In this document: piece after piece, positions 10,814 through 19,533 of the stretch | How the letters are laid out: the number at the start of each line of letters is the position of its first letter | How positions within the stretch are numbered: the first letter of the stretch is position 1 | Assembly: GCF_002192255.1 (NCBI RefSeq) | Contig: NZ_CP021768.1 | Span: forward strand, 1,010,001 to 1,074,000 | Reading direction: 5' to 3' | Source of the DNA: Stenotrophomonas sp. WZN-1 | Lineage (GTDB): Bacteria > Pseudomonadota > Gammaproteobacteria > Xanthomonadales > Xanthomonadaceae | DNA: 64,000 bases | Notes under the pieces: generated by a model | Database searches by the model: none | The model's input: only the letters and a program-made list of their open reading frames with translations | What the model was told of the DNA's origin: nothing | Translations under genes and position numbers: made by a program

Positions 10814-12339
10814 GGCATCAGGGCTCCGGCTGCCGCCAGGGCAGCCTTGGTGGTGGCATCGGTCTTGACCAGTCGCGCCTGCCAGTAAGGACTGAACAGG
10901 TTTCCGGTTTCACGCTTGCGGTCATCGCGGCTGAACATGCGCAGCTGCACCGGACGGTCGAAGAACACCTGCGCGGAGGAAAGTGCGGCGATCTTGTTGT
11001 TGGCCATCTTGTCCGGCAGTTCCATCTGCGAGCCGGCCGGAGCGCCGATGCCGGCGCCGGAGGTGGTGCGCGCACTGGCGCCGGCGGTCTCGGCATAGAT
11101 GGTGAAGACCGGGCCGACCTTGTCGCGGTCACGATCATTCTCGGCGTAGGGCTGCAGTGCCTGCCCGGCCTTGACGTCGTGATAGTCGCGCAGGCCGTTG
11201 TAGCCGGTGAAGAAGGCCTTGCGATGCTGGCCGTTGGCGAAGCGCACGTTGGCATCCTGGCTGCGGTCGACAATCCACGCCGCGCCACGATTGCGGCGTA
11301 CCGCTTCGCCATACGGACGGTAGCGGCGGCGGTCCCAGTCCGAGTACCAGCCGTTGCCGTTGCCGAAGCCATTGAGGAAGCGCTGGTTGCGGTAGCTTTC
11401 CACCGCCTGCGCGCCGCCCCAGCCGACCGGAATGTCGATATCGGAAAGCGGCCAGGGCAGCGGAAGCTCGACGGCCATGGTGTCCAGCGCTGCCCATCGG
11501 TTGTAGTCGACCATGTCGGTGCCGCCGGACTGCACCAGGAAGCCGAGGAAATCATCGCTGCGGCTCTTGCTGAAGCCATCGCGCGACTGCATCACCACAT
11601 TGCGGAAGCGGTCGGCGCCCTGGCGTTGCGTGGCCGAGCCACCGTTGGCGGTGCGGGGAATGCTGTAGCGCTGCAGCAGCCGGTTCTCGGCCGTGGCCAG
11701 CTGCGTGCCGAGCACCGCGGTTCCGATGGTGCCCAGTTGTGCCTGCGGTGAATTCCGCTGCAGTACATCCTTGGCGATGGTGTAGCTGTCCAGCCGCGAT
11801 ACGCCTTCGATGACGAGCTGCACCGAGGCAGCGAACATCATGTTGAGCTTGTCGATGGCGATGATGGCCGCCTGCGCGACAGGCTGGAACGCCTGTCGGG
11901 TGACCTTGAGAATGCGTTCGGCGACCTTGAAGGCGGTTGCCAGTGCCTTGAACACCACGCCGATGTAGGGAATGGCGGAGAGCACATCCAGCGTGGTGCG
12001 GATGACGATCGACGTGGTGTGCATCTGGTTCAGCCACGAATAGAGGCTGATCGTCTGTGCCACGGCCACTTCGTTGGCAACCCGGGCACGGTTCATGTAG
12101 GCCGCATAGTTCAGTGCGCGCGCCTGCTGGATCGCAACGCTATAGGCGGCTGCATCAGCCGCATTGACCAGCTCCACCTTCTTGTTCACCACCTGCCCCG
12201 TGTTGAACAGCAGGACAATCCCGATGCACAGAACCAGAATGAGTGCCAGCCCGAGAACCATTGCTTGGCCGGCGACCGTTCGGTGGCTGGAAACGCCCCG
12301 GGCCGCACGGCTTCGTGCCAAAGCCAATGCGCTGCGCAT
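10810..12339 (-). CDS. TadG-like putative Flp pilus assembly protein
   Basis: A 509-residue protein whose N-terminus carries TVAGQAMVLGLALILVLCIGIVLLFNTGQVVNKKVELVNAADAAAYS. A hydrophobic helix followed by KxxLVNAADAAAYS is the pattern of the Tad-like domain found at the start of TadG proteins. TadG proteins are anchored in the inner membrane with a large periplasmic part. The remainder is rich in Arg/Asn/Gly and has no recognised domain; I see no clear von Willebrand A MIDAS motif. The ATG at 12339 is the first in frame. A hairpin precedes the gene, separating it from the pilin. Confidence 0.75.
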   Translation of the reverse strand: MRSALALARSRAARGVSSHRTVAGQAMVLGLALILVLCIGIVLLFNTGQVVNKKVELVNAADAAAYSVAIQQARALNYAAYMNRARVANEVAVAQTISLYSWLNQMHTTSIVIRTTLDVLSAIPYIGVVFKALATAFKVAERILKVTRQAFQPVAQAAIIAIDKLNMMFAASVQLVIEGVSRLDSYTIAKDVLQRNSPQAQLGTIGTAVLGTQLATAENRLLQRYSIPRTANGGSATQRQGADRFRNVVMQSRDGFSKSRSDDFLGFLVQSGGTDMVDYNRWAALDTMAVELPLPWPLSDIDIPVGWGGAQAVESYRNQRFLNGFGNGNGWYSDWDRRRYRPYGEAVRRNRGAAWIVDRSQDANVRFANGQHRKAFFTGYNGLRDYHDVKAGQALQPYAENDRDRDKVGPVFTIYAETAGASARTTSGAGIGAPAGSQMELPDKMANNKIAALSSAQVFFDRPVQLRMFSRDDRKRETGNLFSPYWQARLVKTDATTKAALAAAGALMP

Positions 12340-12417
12340 AACGAATTCCTGGGCCGGAGGCCATGGCTGCCCGTCGCGCGCCGCGTTCGGTGCACGCAGG
12401 GAGATTATGCTGGGAGG

Positions 12418-12444
12418 GCCCTGGCGGCCTCATGCCGCCAGGGC
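12418..12444 (-). other. Stem-loop between flp and the rest of the pilus operon
   Basis: An 11-bp perfect GC-rich stem (12418-12428 with 12434-12444) with loop CTCAT lies 8 bases after the pilin stop. No U-tract follows on the minus strand, so it is likelier to stabilise the pilin mRNA or attenuate read-through than to end transcription fully. It would give more pilin than assembly proteins. Confidence 0.55.
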
Positions 12445-12451
12445 TGGGGTA

Positions 12452-12724
12452 TTACTTGTTCTTGTACGCGTCCATGCCCTTGGTCTTGTCAGCTTCCTGC
12501 TGGGCGCTGTTGGCCTGGTTCTTCGCGCGATTGATCGACTGCGTTGCGCTCTGGCCGGACAATTCTTTCGACATGCCTGCCACCTGGCTGCGAACCGTGC
12601 CTCCGAAGAAGGTGACGGCTCCGATCGCGGCGATGGCGATCAGCGCGGTGATGATGATGTACTCGGTCATGCCCTGACCGGCCTGCTTACGGGAAAAACG
12701 GATGTGACGACGGCTGCGTTCCAT
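12452..12724 (-). CDS. flp: Flp-type major pilin
   Basis: A 90-residue prepilin. A basic leader ends at Gly16 and is followed by QGMTEY, with Glu at +5 and Tyr at +6, then a hydrophobic helix (IIITALIAIAAIGAVTFFGG) and a polar, Gln/Lys-rich C-terminal tail. This is the Flp/Fap class IVb pilin. It is slightly longer than common Flp pilins because of the tail. A strong ribosome site (AAGGAGG, 7 bases before the ATG at 12724) and the first position in the cluster fit a highly expressed structural subunit. Confidence 0.88.
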   Translation of the reverse strand: MERSRRHIRFSRKQAGQGMTEYIIITALIAIAAIGAVTFFGGTVRSQVAGMSKELSGQSATQSINRAKNQANSAQQEADKTKGMDAYKNK

Positions 12725-13195
12725 GTATTTCCTCCTTGATGGCAGGAATCCTCCCGGGGGTGCGGGATATTCGGCGTGTCCGCTGGGGGATCCTGATTAA
12801 TGGCAGGGCGAGGTAAAGACAGGAAGCTCACACCCTGGTTCGTCGAAAATTTGTCGCTCGTTCGAGAACGGGGCCAAGCCTATCGACAGAAAATTGACGA
12901 TACAAGTCAGGTTTTTCCGATATGCAATGAAATATTTGAAAGTGTGATGCATACTGCAAATTAACAATTGTCTGCACATAAACGCGTCAATTTTGAGCTA
13001 GATGCGCCCATTTTCGTCAATGAAATTAACATTCAACTGACACATTTATGTCACGCAGGGGCTGGGTGTGTCGGAATTCTGGCGCGCCAGATGCTGCGTG
13101 GAGAGCCTTGTTCGTATTCAAATCGAATGATGGATTCGAATGCATTTACTTCGCCGGATCCGCGATGAAACGGATGGCCGTGCGGCGCGGAAAAG
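12725..13195. promoter_or_regulatory. AT-rich leader and probable promoter region of the Flp operon
   Basis: About 470 bases hold no convincing gene; the middle (roughly 12840-13060) is far more AT-rich than the surroundings. Read on the minus strand, TTGTAT and TAGGCT hexamers lie 17 bases apart (12900-12905 and 12877-12882), a weak σ70-like candidate about 150 bases before the pilin start. A 60-codon frame at 12797-12979 has no coding character. The low GC may mark a silenced or multiply regulated promoter, which is inference. Confidence 0.4.
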
Positions 13196-13226
13196 AAAAA
13201 AGCACATGCAGGGCATGTGCTTTTTT
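13196..13226. terminator. Bidirectional rho-independent terminator
   Basis: AGCACATGC (13201-13209) pairs with GCATGTGCT (13213-13221), loop AGG, flanked by an A-run on the left and a T-run on the right. It ends the OmpA-like lipoprotein operon on the minus strand. Confidence 0.9.
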
Positions 13227-13260
13227 CGTATCGCTTCAGCGCAGTAACGTCGTGGTGATA

Positions 13261-14316
13261 TCAGCGCTTGACCAGTTCCACGCGACGATTGGCGCGGCGC
13301 CCTTCATCGGTTGAATTGTCGGCGACCGGCTGGCTTTGCCCATAGCCTTTCGCGCTCAGGCGATCGGTTGCGATTCCACTGCTGACAAGACGCGTGCGTA
13401 CCGACTCCGCACGCGCCTGCGAGAGCGTCTGGTTGTGCGATGGGCTGCCGCTGTTGTCGGTGTGTCCTTCCACGGAAAGACGAAGCTGCGGGTCGGCCTT
13501 CAGCAGCTGGATGACCTGCGCGATCTGCGGTTCCGAATCGGGCAGGATCTCGGCGGCGTCGGTTGCGAAGTTCACCTGGATGGATACCTTTCCACTGCTG
13601 TCCAGTGCCTGCTTCAGGCTGTCGGCTTCAATGACCTTGGCCGTGATCTGCACCGGCTTTGTCTCTGCGACGAGCAGGCCGCCGGCGTTTCCACCCGAGC
13701 CCAGGTGAATCCAGATATCGCGATCTTCGCGATGGATGACATAGGTTTCCGCGGGTTCGTTGTAGATATCGCCGATGCCGCCGACATAGGTTGTCGCAGC
13801 CTTGCTGTTGCCGATGTCGCGTGATGCATCGGCGGGAATGGTGCCGGAGAAAATGCGCTTGCCACCCAGGGCCTCGACCAGGCTCTGCACATTGCGGCTG
13901 AGTTCCAGTTGCGAGTATGGGTGATCGCCGCTGCTCTGCAGTACCGAAGAGTGAATCCTGCCTTCAATCCATTCCACGCGATCACCGGTCCAGAACGGTA
14001 CGCGATCGAATTCGCTGTCCACGACGTCCTGGCTGGCGTAGCCCTGCGGCAGCCCGAGATAGGGGAAGCTGCCAATGGTCGCCTGGGATACCGGAAGGTC
14101 GGCAACGTTGAAAGCAGTGGCTTTCTCGTTTCCATTCGTGGCCGGCGGAGCCTCGGGCGATGATCCTGCGGCGGCACTGGATGGTGCGGCCGATGAAGCA
14201 CCACCCTCTGCGGGCGCTTCACCAGCGCGCTTGCAGGCACCCAGTGCCAGCACCAGGCTGGCGGCCAACAGGCTCGCACGCACTGCGGACATCGTCGATC
14301 CGTGCTTCTGCATCAT
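13261..14316 (-). CDS. OmpA-family peptidoglycan-binding lipoprotein
   Basis: A 351-residue outer-membrane lipoprotein: signal with lipobox LALGAC (Cys28), an Ala/Ser/Pro-rich linker (about 30-65), a middle domain of unknown fold, and a C-terminal OmpA domain (about 240-351). The OmpA domain has the peptidoglycan-contact motif VEGHTDNSG, then LSQARAESVRTRL and NRRVEL. It probably tethers the outer membrane to the cell wall. Two start codons in tandem (14316 and 14313) overlap the upstream gene's stop as ATGA; either could be used. Confidence 0.85.
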   Translation of the reverse strand: MMQKHGSTMSAVRASLLAASLVLALGACKRAGEAPAEGGASSAAPSSAAAGSSPEAPPATNGNEKATAFNVADLPVSQATIGSFPYLGLPQGYASQDVVDSEFDRVPFWTGDRVEWIEGRIHSSVLQSSGDHPYSQLELSRNVQSLVEALGGKRIFSGTIPADASRDIGNSKAATTYVGGIGDIYNEPAETYVIHREDRDIWIHLGSGGNAGGLLVAETKPVQITAKVIEADSLKQALDSSGKVSIQVNFATDAAEILPDSEPQIAQVIQLLKADPQLRLSVEGHTDNSGSPSHNQTLSQARAESVRTRLVSSGIATDRLSAKGYGQSQPVADNSTDEGRRANRRVELVKR

Positions 14317-14654
14317 GAACGCACCTGCTTCATCAGTTCGTTGCAGACTTCGCTGGTGGGCTTGTACTGGCCCTTCTTCCAGGCATCGGTGATCTTCTTC
14401 TGCGTCTGCGCTTCGGCCGTGTCATAGGCCTGGTCGAAGCCCGCTTCTGAGCCGAACACAGTTTTTGCCTGTGCCTTGTGGCTCGCGCGCAGCTTGGCGG
14501 CCTGTTCCGGGGTTGCACCACACGCCAGGGCGTTGCCTGCATGCGTGCCTCCCAGTGCGCCGAACTGCGCCGCGCCGCCGCCTTGTGCGACTGCGGTGCC
14601 GCTGCCGATCAGCAAGGCGGAGGTGATCACTAGCTTCGTCATGAAATACCGCAT
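14313..14654 (-). CDS. Small exported protein of unknown function
   Basis: A 113-residue protein with a signal peptide (MRYFMTKLVITSALLIGSGTAVAQ). The mature part is about 89 residues, helical, with two Cys. The ATG at 14654 is preferred because AGGA lies 7 bases ahead of it; an ATG at 14669 lacks such a site. It is coupled to the OmpA-like lipoprotein by an ATGA overlap, which suggests a shared envelope task. Confidence 0.65.
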   Translation of the reverse strand: MRYFMTKLVITSALLIGSGTAVAQGGGAAQFGALGGTHAGNALACGATPEQAAKLRASHKAQAKTVFGSEAGFDQAYDTAEAQTQKKITDAWKKGQYKPTSEVCNELMKQVRS

Positions 14655-15110
14655 GTTGATGTTCCTCATCCGGCCCGTTGGCGGGCATCAATCCCCTGTG
14701 GCCCGAGCATAGCAACAGGCAGTGAGTGCCAGCGTGTCGTTGCATCGCGACGGCACGGCCAGTGCTCAGCGCGTGGACAGGAGGGGCGGGGTGCCGTGAG
14801 GTGGAGCAGAACCTGTCGTTGGACGGCCGTCGAACCTGGAAGCGGGGTGGCCGGCCCGGCATCCACGCACGGCGTGGATCTACTGATGGATCAGGAGCGG
14901 GGAGAGGCCGGCAAGGAGGGCCCCGAACGTTGCGCAGCAGCGTTCTTCGCGTTCCCGGCCAGAGAAAGGGGGATTGTCGGGTGCATCCATGCACCCGATC
15001 CCGGTGCGCGCTGCGCCCCGGGACCCGCCTTCGGCGGTTCGGTTCTGCTCCTGCGGAACCGTCGAACCCCGGCAGGGCTTCTTTCGCCCGATGCTCTCCG
15101 CCAGCCAAAT
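14655..15110. repeat. Non-coding stretch with several palindromes
   Basis: No gene is supported in these 456 bases. A SMAG-like element (ATCCACGCACGGCGTGGAT, then CTAC) lies at 14861-14884. A perfect 10-bp hairpin with a 2-base loop lies at 14977-14998, followed by shorter GC-rich hairpins to about 15060. Such clusters are typical intergenic REP sequence in this genus. Confidence 0.6.
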
Positions 15111-15135
15111 AAAAAAGCCGCCCAGAGGGCGGCTT
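15111..15135 (-). terminator. Terminator of tRNA-Ser
   Basis: Read on the minus strand, a 9-bp stem (15115-15123 with 15127-15135, core GCCGCCC) is followed by six T residues (complement of 15111-15116). It lies 11 bases after the tRNA 3' end. Confidence 0.85.
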
Positions 15136-15146
15136 CTTCATTTGTC

Positions 15147-15239
15147 TGGCGGAGAGAGGGGGATTCGAACCCCCGAAGCGCGGTTTAGACGCTTACACAC
15201 TTTCCAGGCGTGCTCCTTCAACCACTCGGACACCTCTCC
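15147..15239 (-). tRNA. tRNA-Ser (anticodon GGA)
   Basis: The minus strand folds as a class II tRNA of 93 bases including the encoded CCA. Acceptor GGAGAGG pairs with CTCTCC, the anticodon loop reads CTGGAAA giving GGA, there is a long variable arm, and the TΨC arm is GGGGGTTCGAATCCCCC. It decodes UCC/UCU serine codons. Confidence 0.95.
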
Positions 15240-15278
15240 GGATCCCTGCCATCGGCAAACGCCTCAGCAGGGGCGCAG

Positions 15279-15307
15279 ATTCTAGCGGGCGGCGCGGCCG
15301 GACACAA
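15279..15307 (-). promoter_or_regulatory. σ70-type promoter of tRNA-Ser
   Basis: On the minus strand TTGTGT (complement of 15302-15307) and TAGAAT (complement of 15279-15284) are separated by exactly 17 bases. A GC-rich discriminator follows before the tRNA start at 15239, as in stable RNA promoters. Confidence 0.7.
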
Positions 15308-15400
15308 GCACCCCGATCAAGGGCGTATCCATGGCAATGGGTGGCGAGGGGGCTGGACAGGCATGGCACAATGGAACATCCGATGGAAAACGGTGGCCTG

Positions 15401-17437
15401 ATGTCCTATCTCGTCCTTGCCCGCAAGTGGCGTCCGAAGCGTTTTGCCGAGCTGGTGGGCCAGGAACACGTGGTCCGTGCGCTCAGCAACGCGCTGGACA
15501 GCGGCCGGGTCCACCACGCGTTCCTGTTCACCGGCACCCGCGGCGTGGGCAAGACCACCATCGCGCGCATCTTCGCCAAGTCGCTGAACTGCGAGCAGGG
15601 CACCAGCGCCGATCCGTGCGGCCAGTGCGCCGCCTGCCTGGACATCGACGCCGGCCGCTACATCGACCTGCTGGAAATCGACGCCGCGTCCAACACCGGT
15701 GTGGACGACGTGCGCGAGGTGATCGAGAACGCGCAGTACATGCCCTCGCGCGGCAAGTACAAGGTCTACCTGATCGACGAAGTGCACATGCTGTCCAAGG
15801 CGGCGTTCAATGCGCTGCTGAAGACGCTGGAAGAACCGCCGGAGCATGTGAAGTTCCTGCTGGCCACAACCGATCCGCAGAAGCTGCCGGTCACCGTGCT
15901 CAGCCGCTGCCTGCAGTTCAACCTCAAGCGCCTGGACGAAGACCAGATCCAGGGCCAGATGACCCGCATCCTGGCGGCCGAAGAGATCGAGGCCGACGGC
16001 AGCGCCATCGTGCAGCTGGCCAAGGCCGCCGATGGCAGCCTGCGTGACGGCCTGTCACTGCTGGACCAGGCGATCGCCTATGCCGGCGGCGCGCTGCGCG
16101 AGGACGTGGTGCGCACCATGCTGGGTACCGTGGACCGCACCCAGGTGGCGGCGATGCTCGATGCGCTGGCCGAGGGCGATGGCCCGCGCCTGCTGCAGGT
16201 GGTGGCCGCGCTGGCCGAGTTTTCGCCGGACTGGAGTGGCGTGCTGGAAGCGCTGGCCGAAGGGCTGCACCGCATCCAGGTGCAGCAGCTGGTGCCGGGC
16301 GCCGCCGCCGCGGAAGGCCTGGATGCGGCGGCATTCGCCGAGCGCCTGCGCCCGGAAGTGGTGCAGCTCTGGTACCAGATGGCCTTGAATGGCCGCCGCG
16401 ACCTGCCGTTGGCACCGAGCCCCCGCGCGGGCTTTGAAATGGCGGTGCTGCGCATGCTGGCGTTCCGTCCGGCCGCAGCGGTACCGCCGGTGCCGAAGGC
16501 CGTCGACGGCGCGGTGGGCGGCGCGCCGGGTGGCAGCGCTGCCGGCAGTGGCGCCGGTACCGGTAGCCACGATGCGACGCCGGCTGCTGCCGCCGCTTCG
16601 GCCAGCCCGGCGGTGGCCGCGCCGGTGCAGGTTGCGCCGCGCGAACCTGAACCCGAACCCGAGCCGGCCCCGCAACCGGAACCGGATCCGACGCCTGAGC
16701 CCGAGCCGGTTCCGGTGGAAGAGCCCGTGTCACCGCCGCCGGTGAAGGCCGAGGCAGAAGCGCTGGCGCCTGCCGTCACTGCAGAGTCAAGCGACGACCT
16801 GCCGCCCTGGGCCACCGGCGAAGCCGAGGCGCGTGACGAGGCGTTGGCGGCCGAGATGTCCGGCCCGGACGCCGCCATGGCTGCGCCCTGGCACGAACCG
16901 CCGGCTCCCGTCGCGGCTCCCAGCGAGCCTGCGCCGCCCGAGCGCCCGTTCCGCGCCGAAGGCATTGCCATTGCCCCGGCCGAACATGCCAAGCCGGCCC
17001 CGGCGCATGCCACCGCGCCGCAGGAAGGTGTCAGCGAGCTGGCCACTGCCGAAGACTGGCTGGATCTGGTCGCCAACAGCGGCCTGAGCGGCCCCTCGCG
17101 GCAGCTGGCCGCCAACGCCGCGTTCATCAGCTGCCAGCATGGAACCTTGAAACTGGGCCTTTCGCCCGGATTTGAATACCTGCGCTCGGAGCGCGCGCTG
17201 GCTGCCCTGGGCGAGATGCTGCAGAAGGCCCTCGGCCAGGCGCCGAAGATCGTGGTCGAGACCGTGGAAACCGAACACGTTCCGGCCGAGACCCTGCATC
17301 AGCGTGCCGACCGCCAGCGTGGCGAGCGGCAGCAGGTGGCAGAGGCTGTTTTCATGGACGACCCGGAAGTACAGGTGCTGATCCAACAGCACGGTGCCCG
17401 GGTTGTTTCCGATTCCATCCGTTCTTTTGACGAGTAA
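15401..17437 (+). CDS. dnaX: DNA polymerase III subunit tau/gamma
   Basis: A 678-residue clamp-loader ATPase. The start MSYLVLARKWRPKRF is the family's conserved N-terminus; earlier ATGs at 15341, 15371 and 15383 add a non-conserved extension. Walker A GTRGVGKTT lies at about 45-53, the four-Cys zinc motif (NCEQGTSADPCGQCAAC) follows, then the Walker B region LIDEVHM and the SRC sensor motif. A long linker rich in Pro, Glu and Ala (about 375-530) leads to a C-terminal domain V that contacts the polymerase. No A-rich slippery heptamer was seen, so a frameshifted gamma form is not evident. It is followed 6 bases later by ybaB. Confidence 0.96.
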   Translation: MSYLVLARKWRPKRFAELVGQEHVVRALSNALDSGRVHHAFLFTGTRGVGKTTIARIFAKSLNCEQGTSADPCGQCAACLDIDAGRYIDLLEIDAASNTGVDDVREVIENAQYMPSRGKYKVYLIDEVHMLSKAAFNALLKTLEEPPEHVKFLLATTDPQKLPVTVLSRCLQFNLKRLDEDQIQGQMTRILAAEEIEADGSAIVQLAKAADGSLRDGLSLLDQAIAYAGGALREDVVRTMLGTVDRTQVAAMLDALAEGDGPRLLQVVAALAEFSPDWSGVLEALAEGLHRIQVQQLVPGAAAAEGLDAAAFAERLRPEVVQLWYQMALNGRRDLPLAPSPRAGFEMAVLRMLAFRPAAAVPPVPKAVDGAVGGAPGGSAAGSGAGTGSHDATPAAAAASASPAVAAPVQVAPREPEPEPEPAPQPEPDPTPEPEPVPVEEPVSPPPVKAEAEALAPAVTAESSDDLPPWATGEAEARDEALAAEMSGPDAAMAAPWHEPPAPVAAPSEPAPPERPFRAEGIAIAPAEHAKPAPAHATAPQEGVSELATAEDWLDLVANSGLSGPSRQLAANAAFISCQHGTLKLGLSPGFEYLRSERALAALGEMLQKALGQAPKIVVETVETEHVPAETLHQRADRQRGERQQVAEAVFMDDPEVQVLIQQHGARVVSDSIRSFDE

Positions 17438-17443
17438 GACACT

Positions 17444-17764
17444 ATGCGCGGCAATATCGCCCAACTGATGCAGCAGGCCCAGAAGATGCAGGAAAACCTG
17501 CAGAAGGCCCAGGAAGAAATCGCCAAGATCGAGGTGACCGGCAGTGCCGGTGGCGGCATGGTCAGCGTGACCCTGACCGGCGCCAAGGAATGCCGCAAGG
17601 TGCGCATCGACCCGTCGCTGGCCAGTGACCCGGAGATGCTGGAAGACCTGATCGCCGCCGCCTTCAACGATGCTTCGAACAAGATCGATGCCGAGTCGAA
17701 GTCGAAGATGGGTTCGGCCACCGCCGGCATGCAGCTGCCGCCGGGCATGAAGCTGCCGTTCTGA
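17444..17764 (+). CDS. ybaB: Nucleoid-associated protein YbaB/EbfC
   Basis: A 106-residue protein of the usual family length. It begins [26 protein letters not shown], the coiled N-terminal helix of the YbaB/EbfC family, with the central motif [27 protein letters not shown]. It binds DNA as a dimer. The dnaX-ybaB-recR order is widely conserved in bacteria, linking it to replication and repair. Confidence 0.95.
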   Translation: MRGNIAQLMQQAQKMQENLQKAQEEIAKIEVTGSAGGGMVSVTLTGAKECRKVRIDPSLASDPEMLEDLIAAAFNDASNKIDAESKSKMGSATAGMQLPPGMKLPF

Positions 17765-17811
17765 TTCCTGGCGGCGCGCCTGTCGCTGCAGGCGCCCGCT
17801 GCAACCCTCAG

Positions 17812-17856
17812 TCGAGCATGGCTCGGCTCTACACGTAGTTGTCGAGCTTGCTCGAC
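17812..17856. repeat. Two adjacent REP-like hairpins before recR
   Basis: GTCGAGCATGGCTCGGC continuing to CTAC (17812-17833) is, on the minus strand, a GTAG-headed palindrome of the SMAG type. GTCGAGCTTGCTCGAC (17841-17856) is a second short palindrome. Both lie between ybaB and recR. Confidence 0.6.
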
Positions 17857-17875
17857 GCCATGAAAGCATGCCGCC

Positions 17876-18475
17876 GTGTCCGCACCCCTGCTTGAACAAT
17901 TGATCGACGCACTGCGGGTGCTGCCTGGCGTCGGCCAGAAGACCGCACAGCGCATGGCCTACCACCTGCTCGAGCGCGAGCGCGAAGGTGGCCAGCGACT
18001 GGCCGAAGCCCTGGCGCTGGCGGTGGAACGCATCGGCCACTGTGCGCAATGCCGCGACTTCAGCGAAACCGAGCTGTGCCCGACCTGTGCCAACAACAGC
18101 CGCGAGCGCAGCCAGCTGTGCGTGGTCGAATCGCCGGCCGACCGCCTGGCGATCGAGAACGCGACCGGCTTCCGCGGTGTCTACTTCGTGCTGCAGGGCC
18201 GGCTGTCGCCGCTCGATGGCATCGGCCCGCGCGAGCTGGGCCTGGAGCAGCTGGAGCAGCGGCTGGCCGAAGGCGAGGTGCAGGAGCTGATCATCGCCAC
18301 CAGTGCCACCGTCGAAGGCGAAGCCACCGCGCACTACCTGGCGCAGCTGGCGCGCGCGCGCAAAGTGCAGCCCAGCAGGCTGGCGCAGGGCCTGCCGCTC
18401 GGTGGCGAGCTCGAATACGTTGACCGCGGCACGCTGTCGCACGCGTTCGGCACGCGCAGCGAATTCCGCGACTGA
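17876..18475 (+). CDS. recR: Recombination mediator RecR
   Basis: A 199-residue protein with GTG start at 17876. In order it shows the helix-hairpin-helix [17 protein letters not shown], the four-Cys zinc finger [16 protein letters not shown], and the Toprim domain beginning [15 protein letters not shown]. RecR acts with RecF and RecO to load RecA at gaps. The length is normal for the family. The GTG is in frame with the conserved N-terminus; a nearby ATG at 17868 is in another frame. Confidence 0.95.
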   Translation: MSAPLLEQLIDALRVLPGVGQKTAQRMAYHLLEREREGGQRLAEALALAVERIGHCAQCRDFSETELCPTCANNSRERSQLCVVESPADRLAIENATGFRGVYFVLQGRLSPLDGIGPRELGLEQLEQRLAEGEVQELIIATSATVEGEATAHYLAQLARARKVQPSRLAQGLPLGGELEYVDRGTLSHAFGTRSEFRD

Positions 18476-18541
18476 GCGTTGTCCGGGCAGCGCCCGGCGT
18501 GTCCGGCCTACAATGCGGAAGACATCCCGCCGAGGCCGACC

Positions 18542-18901
18542 ATGAGCAACGAAACCCTCTTCAGCAAGATCATCCGTCGCGAGATCCCGGCCACCATCGT
18601 CTACGAGGACGACGAGGTGCTGGGCTTCAAGGACATCGCACCGCAGGCGCCGGTGCACGTACTGTTCATTCCGAAGAACGAGATCATCCCGACCCTGGAC
18701 GACCTGCAGCCGTCGCAGGCGCACCTGATCGGCAAGCTGGCCCTGGCCGCCGCCGAGTACGCGCGCCGCGAAGGTTTCGCGCAGGACGGCTACCGCATCG
18801 TGATGAACTGCCGCGAGCATGCCGGGCAGACCGTGTTCCACATCCACATGCACCTGCTGGCCGGTGCGCCGCTGGGGCATTTCGGTTCGCCGGGGCGCTG
18901 A
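18542..18901 (+). CDS. hinT: HIT-family purine nucleoside phosphoramidase-like hydrolase
   Basis: A 119-residue HIT-superfamily enzyme. It contains the active-site triad motif HIHMHLLAG near the C-terminus (His-x-His-x-His) and the family's N-terminal FSKIIRREIPATIVYEDDEVLGFKD. HinT-type enzymes hydrolyse AMP-linked phosphoramidates. The ATG at 18542 matches the conserved start; an upstream ATG at 18479 is in the recR-hinT gap. Confidence 0.92.
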   Translation: MSNETLFSKIIRREIPATIVYEDDEVLGFKDIAPQAPVHVLFIPKNEIIPTLDDLQPSQAHLIGKLALAAAEYARREGFAQDGYRIVMNCREHAGQTVFHIHMHLLAGAPLGHFGSPGR

Positions 18902-18932
18902 GCGCCCGGCATCCACCCTTGCCCCGCAGTGG

Positions 18933-18951
18933 ATCCATGCGATGCGTGGAT
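18933..18951. repeat. SMAG-like palindrome
   Basis: ATCCATGC-GAT-GCGTGGAT forms an 8-bp hairpin with one G-T mismatch, immediately before a terminator. Confidence 0.5.
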
Positions 18952-18954
18952 GAA

Positions 18955-18982
18955 AAAAAGGCCGCCCGAAGGCGGCCTTTTT
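18955..18982. terminator. Bidirectional terminator between hinT and the Slp-type lipoprotein gene
   Basis: A hairpin with core GGCCGCC / GGCGGCC and a small loop is flanked by an A-run on the left and a T-run on the right. It can end the plus-strand hinT and the minus-strand operon that ends at 19006. Confidence 0.88.
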
Positions 18983-19005
18983 CGATCACGCATGCCGGCT
19001 GGCGA

Positions 19006-19533
19006 TCACCACCAGCCCCAGCGGCCGTAACCGCCCCAGTACGGGCCATACGGGCCCGGGCCCCACGGGCCATAGGGGTAGGGCACCACATCGACCTGGC
19101 GCTGTTCCGGCCACAGGTAGATCACGTCGGCCGACAGCTTCGGCAGGCGATAGTCGTACTCGCCGATGCGGGTGTTCTGGTAGCCGTCGATCTTGCCGAT
19201 GAAGGTCACGTCGCGGCCGGCTTCAAACACGGCCGGGTCGTAGAACCCGGCGCGGCAGGCGATGAAGCGGCCGTCGCTGGCGTCGGACGAGGTGGTGTTC
19301 GGGCGGCCGCTGGCGTTGAGCGGGCGCGAGATCATCTGGAAACAGGTCTCGCCCTGGCCGGGCTTGGTCTCGATGATGCGACCGCCCCAACGGACCGGCG
19401 TGCCGACCTGCTGGGTGGCGACCGAGTCGCGCGGGGAGACCAGGCTGAACTGTCCCTGCAGCGGCTTGGGGGCCGTGGCGCAGGCCGACAGGGCCAGCGT
19501 GGCCACAGCGGTGAGAAGGAACTTGGTGTTCAT
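19006..19533 (-). CDS. Slp-family outer-membrane lipoprotein
   Basis: A 175-residue lipoprotein with signal MNTKFLLTAVATLALSAC (lipobox LSAC, Cys18). The mature part has the Slp-like VRWGGRIIETKPGQGETCFQMISRPLNASGRP motif and ends in a Tyr/Gly/Pro/Trp-rich tail (about 150-175). Slp proteins sit in the outer membrane and are often induced on starvation; function here is not shown. The ATG at 19533 overlaps the stop of the transglutaminase gene (ATGA) with GGAG 8 bases ahead, so it belongs to the MoxR operon. Confidence 0.82.
   Translation of the reverse strand: MNTKFLLTAVATLALSACATAPKPLQGQFSLVSPRDSVATQQVGTPVRWGGRIIETKPGQGETCFQMISRPLNASGRPNTTSSDASDGRFIACRAGFYDPAVFEAGRDVTFIGKIDGYQNTRIGEYDYRLPKLSADVIYLWPEQRQVDVVPYPYGPWGPGPYGPYWGGYGRWGWW

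Noticed and set aside
12797..12979. 60-codon minus-strand frame in the Flp leader
   Set aside because: It lies in AT-rich non-coding DNA, has no good ribosome site and no recognisable protein features.
15341..15400. Longer N-terminus of DnaX from ATG 15341
   Set aside because: The first 20 residues are not part of the conserved family start MSYLVLARKWRP.
15401..17437. Programmed frameshift site for a gamma form of DnaX
   Set aside because: No A-rich slippery heptamer like that of E. coli was seen in this GC-rich gene.
16787..18916. Minus-strand frame of about 709 codons
   Set aside because: It is antisense to dnaX, ybaB, recR and hinT, all of which have clear motifs on the plus strand.
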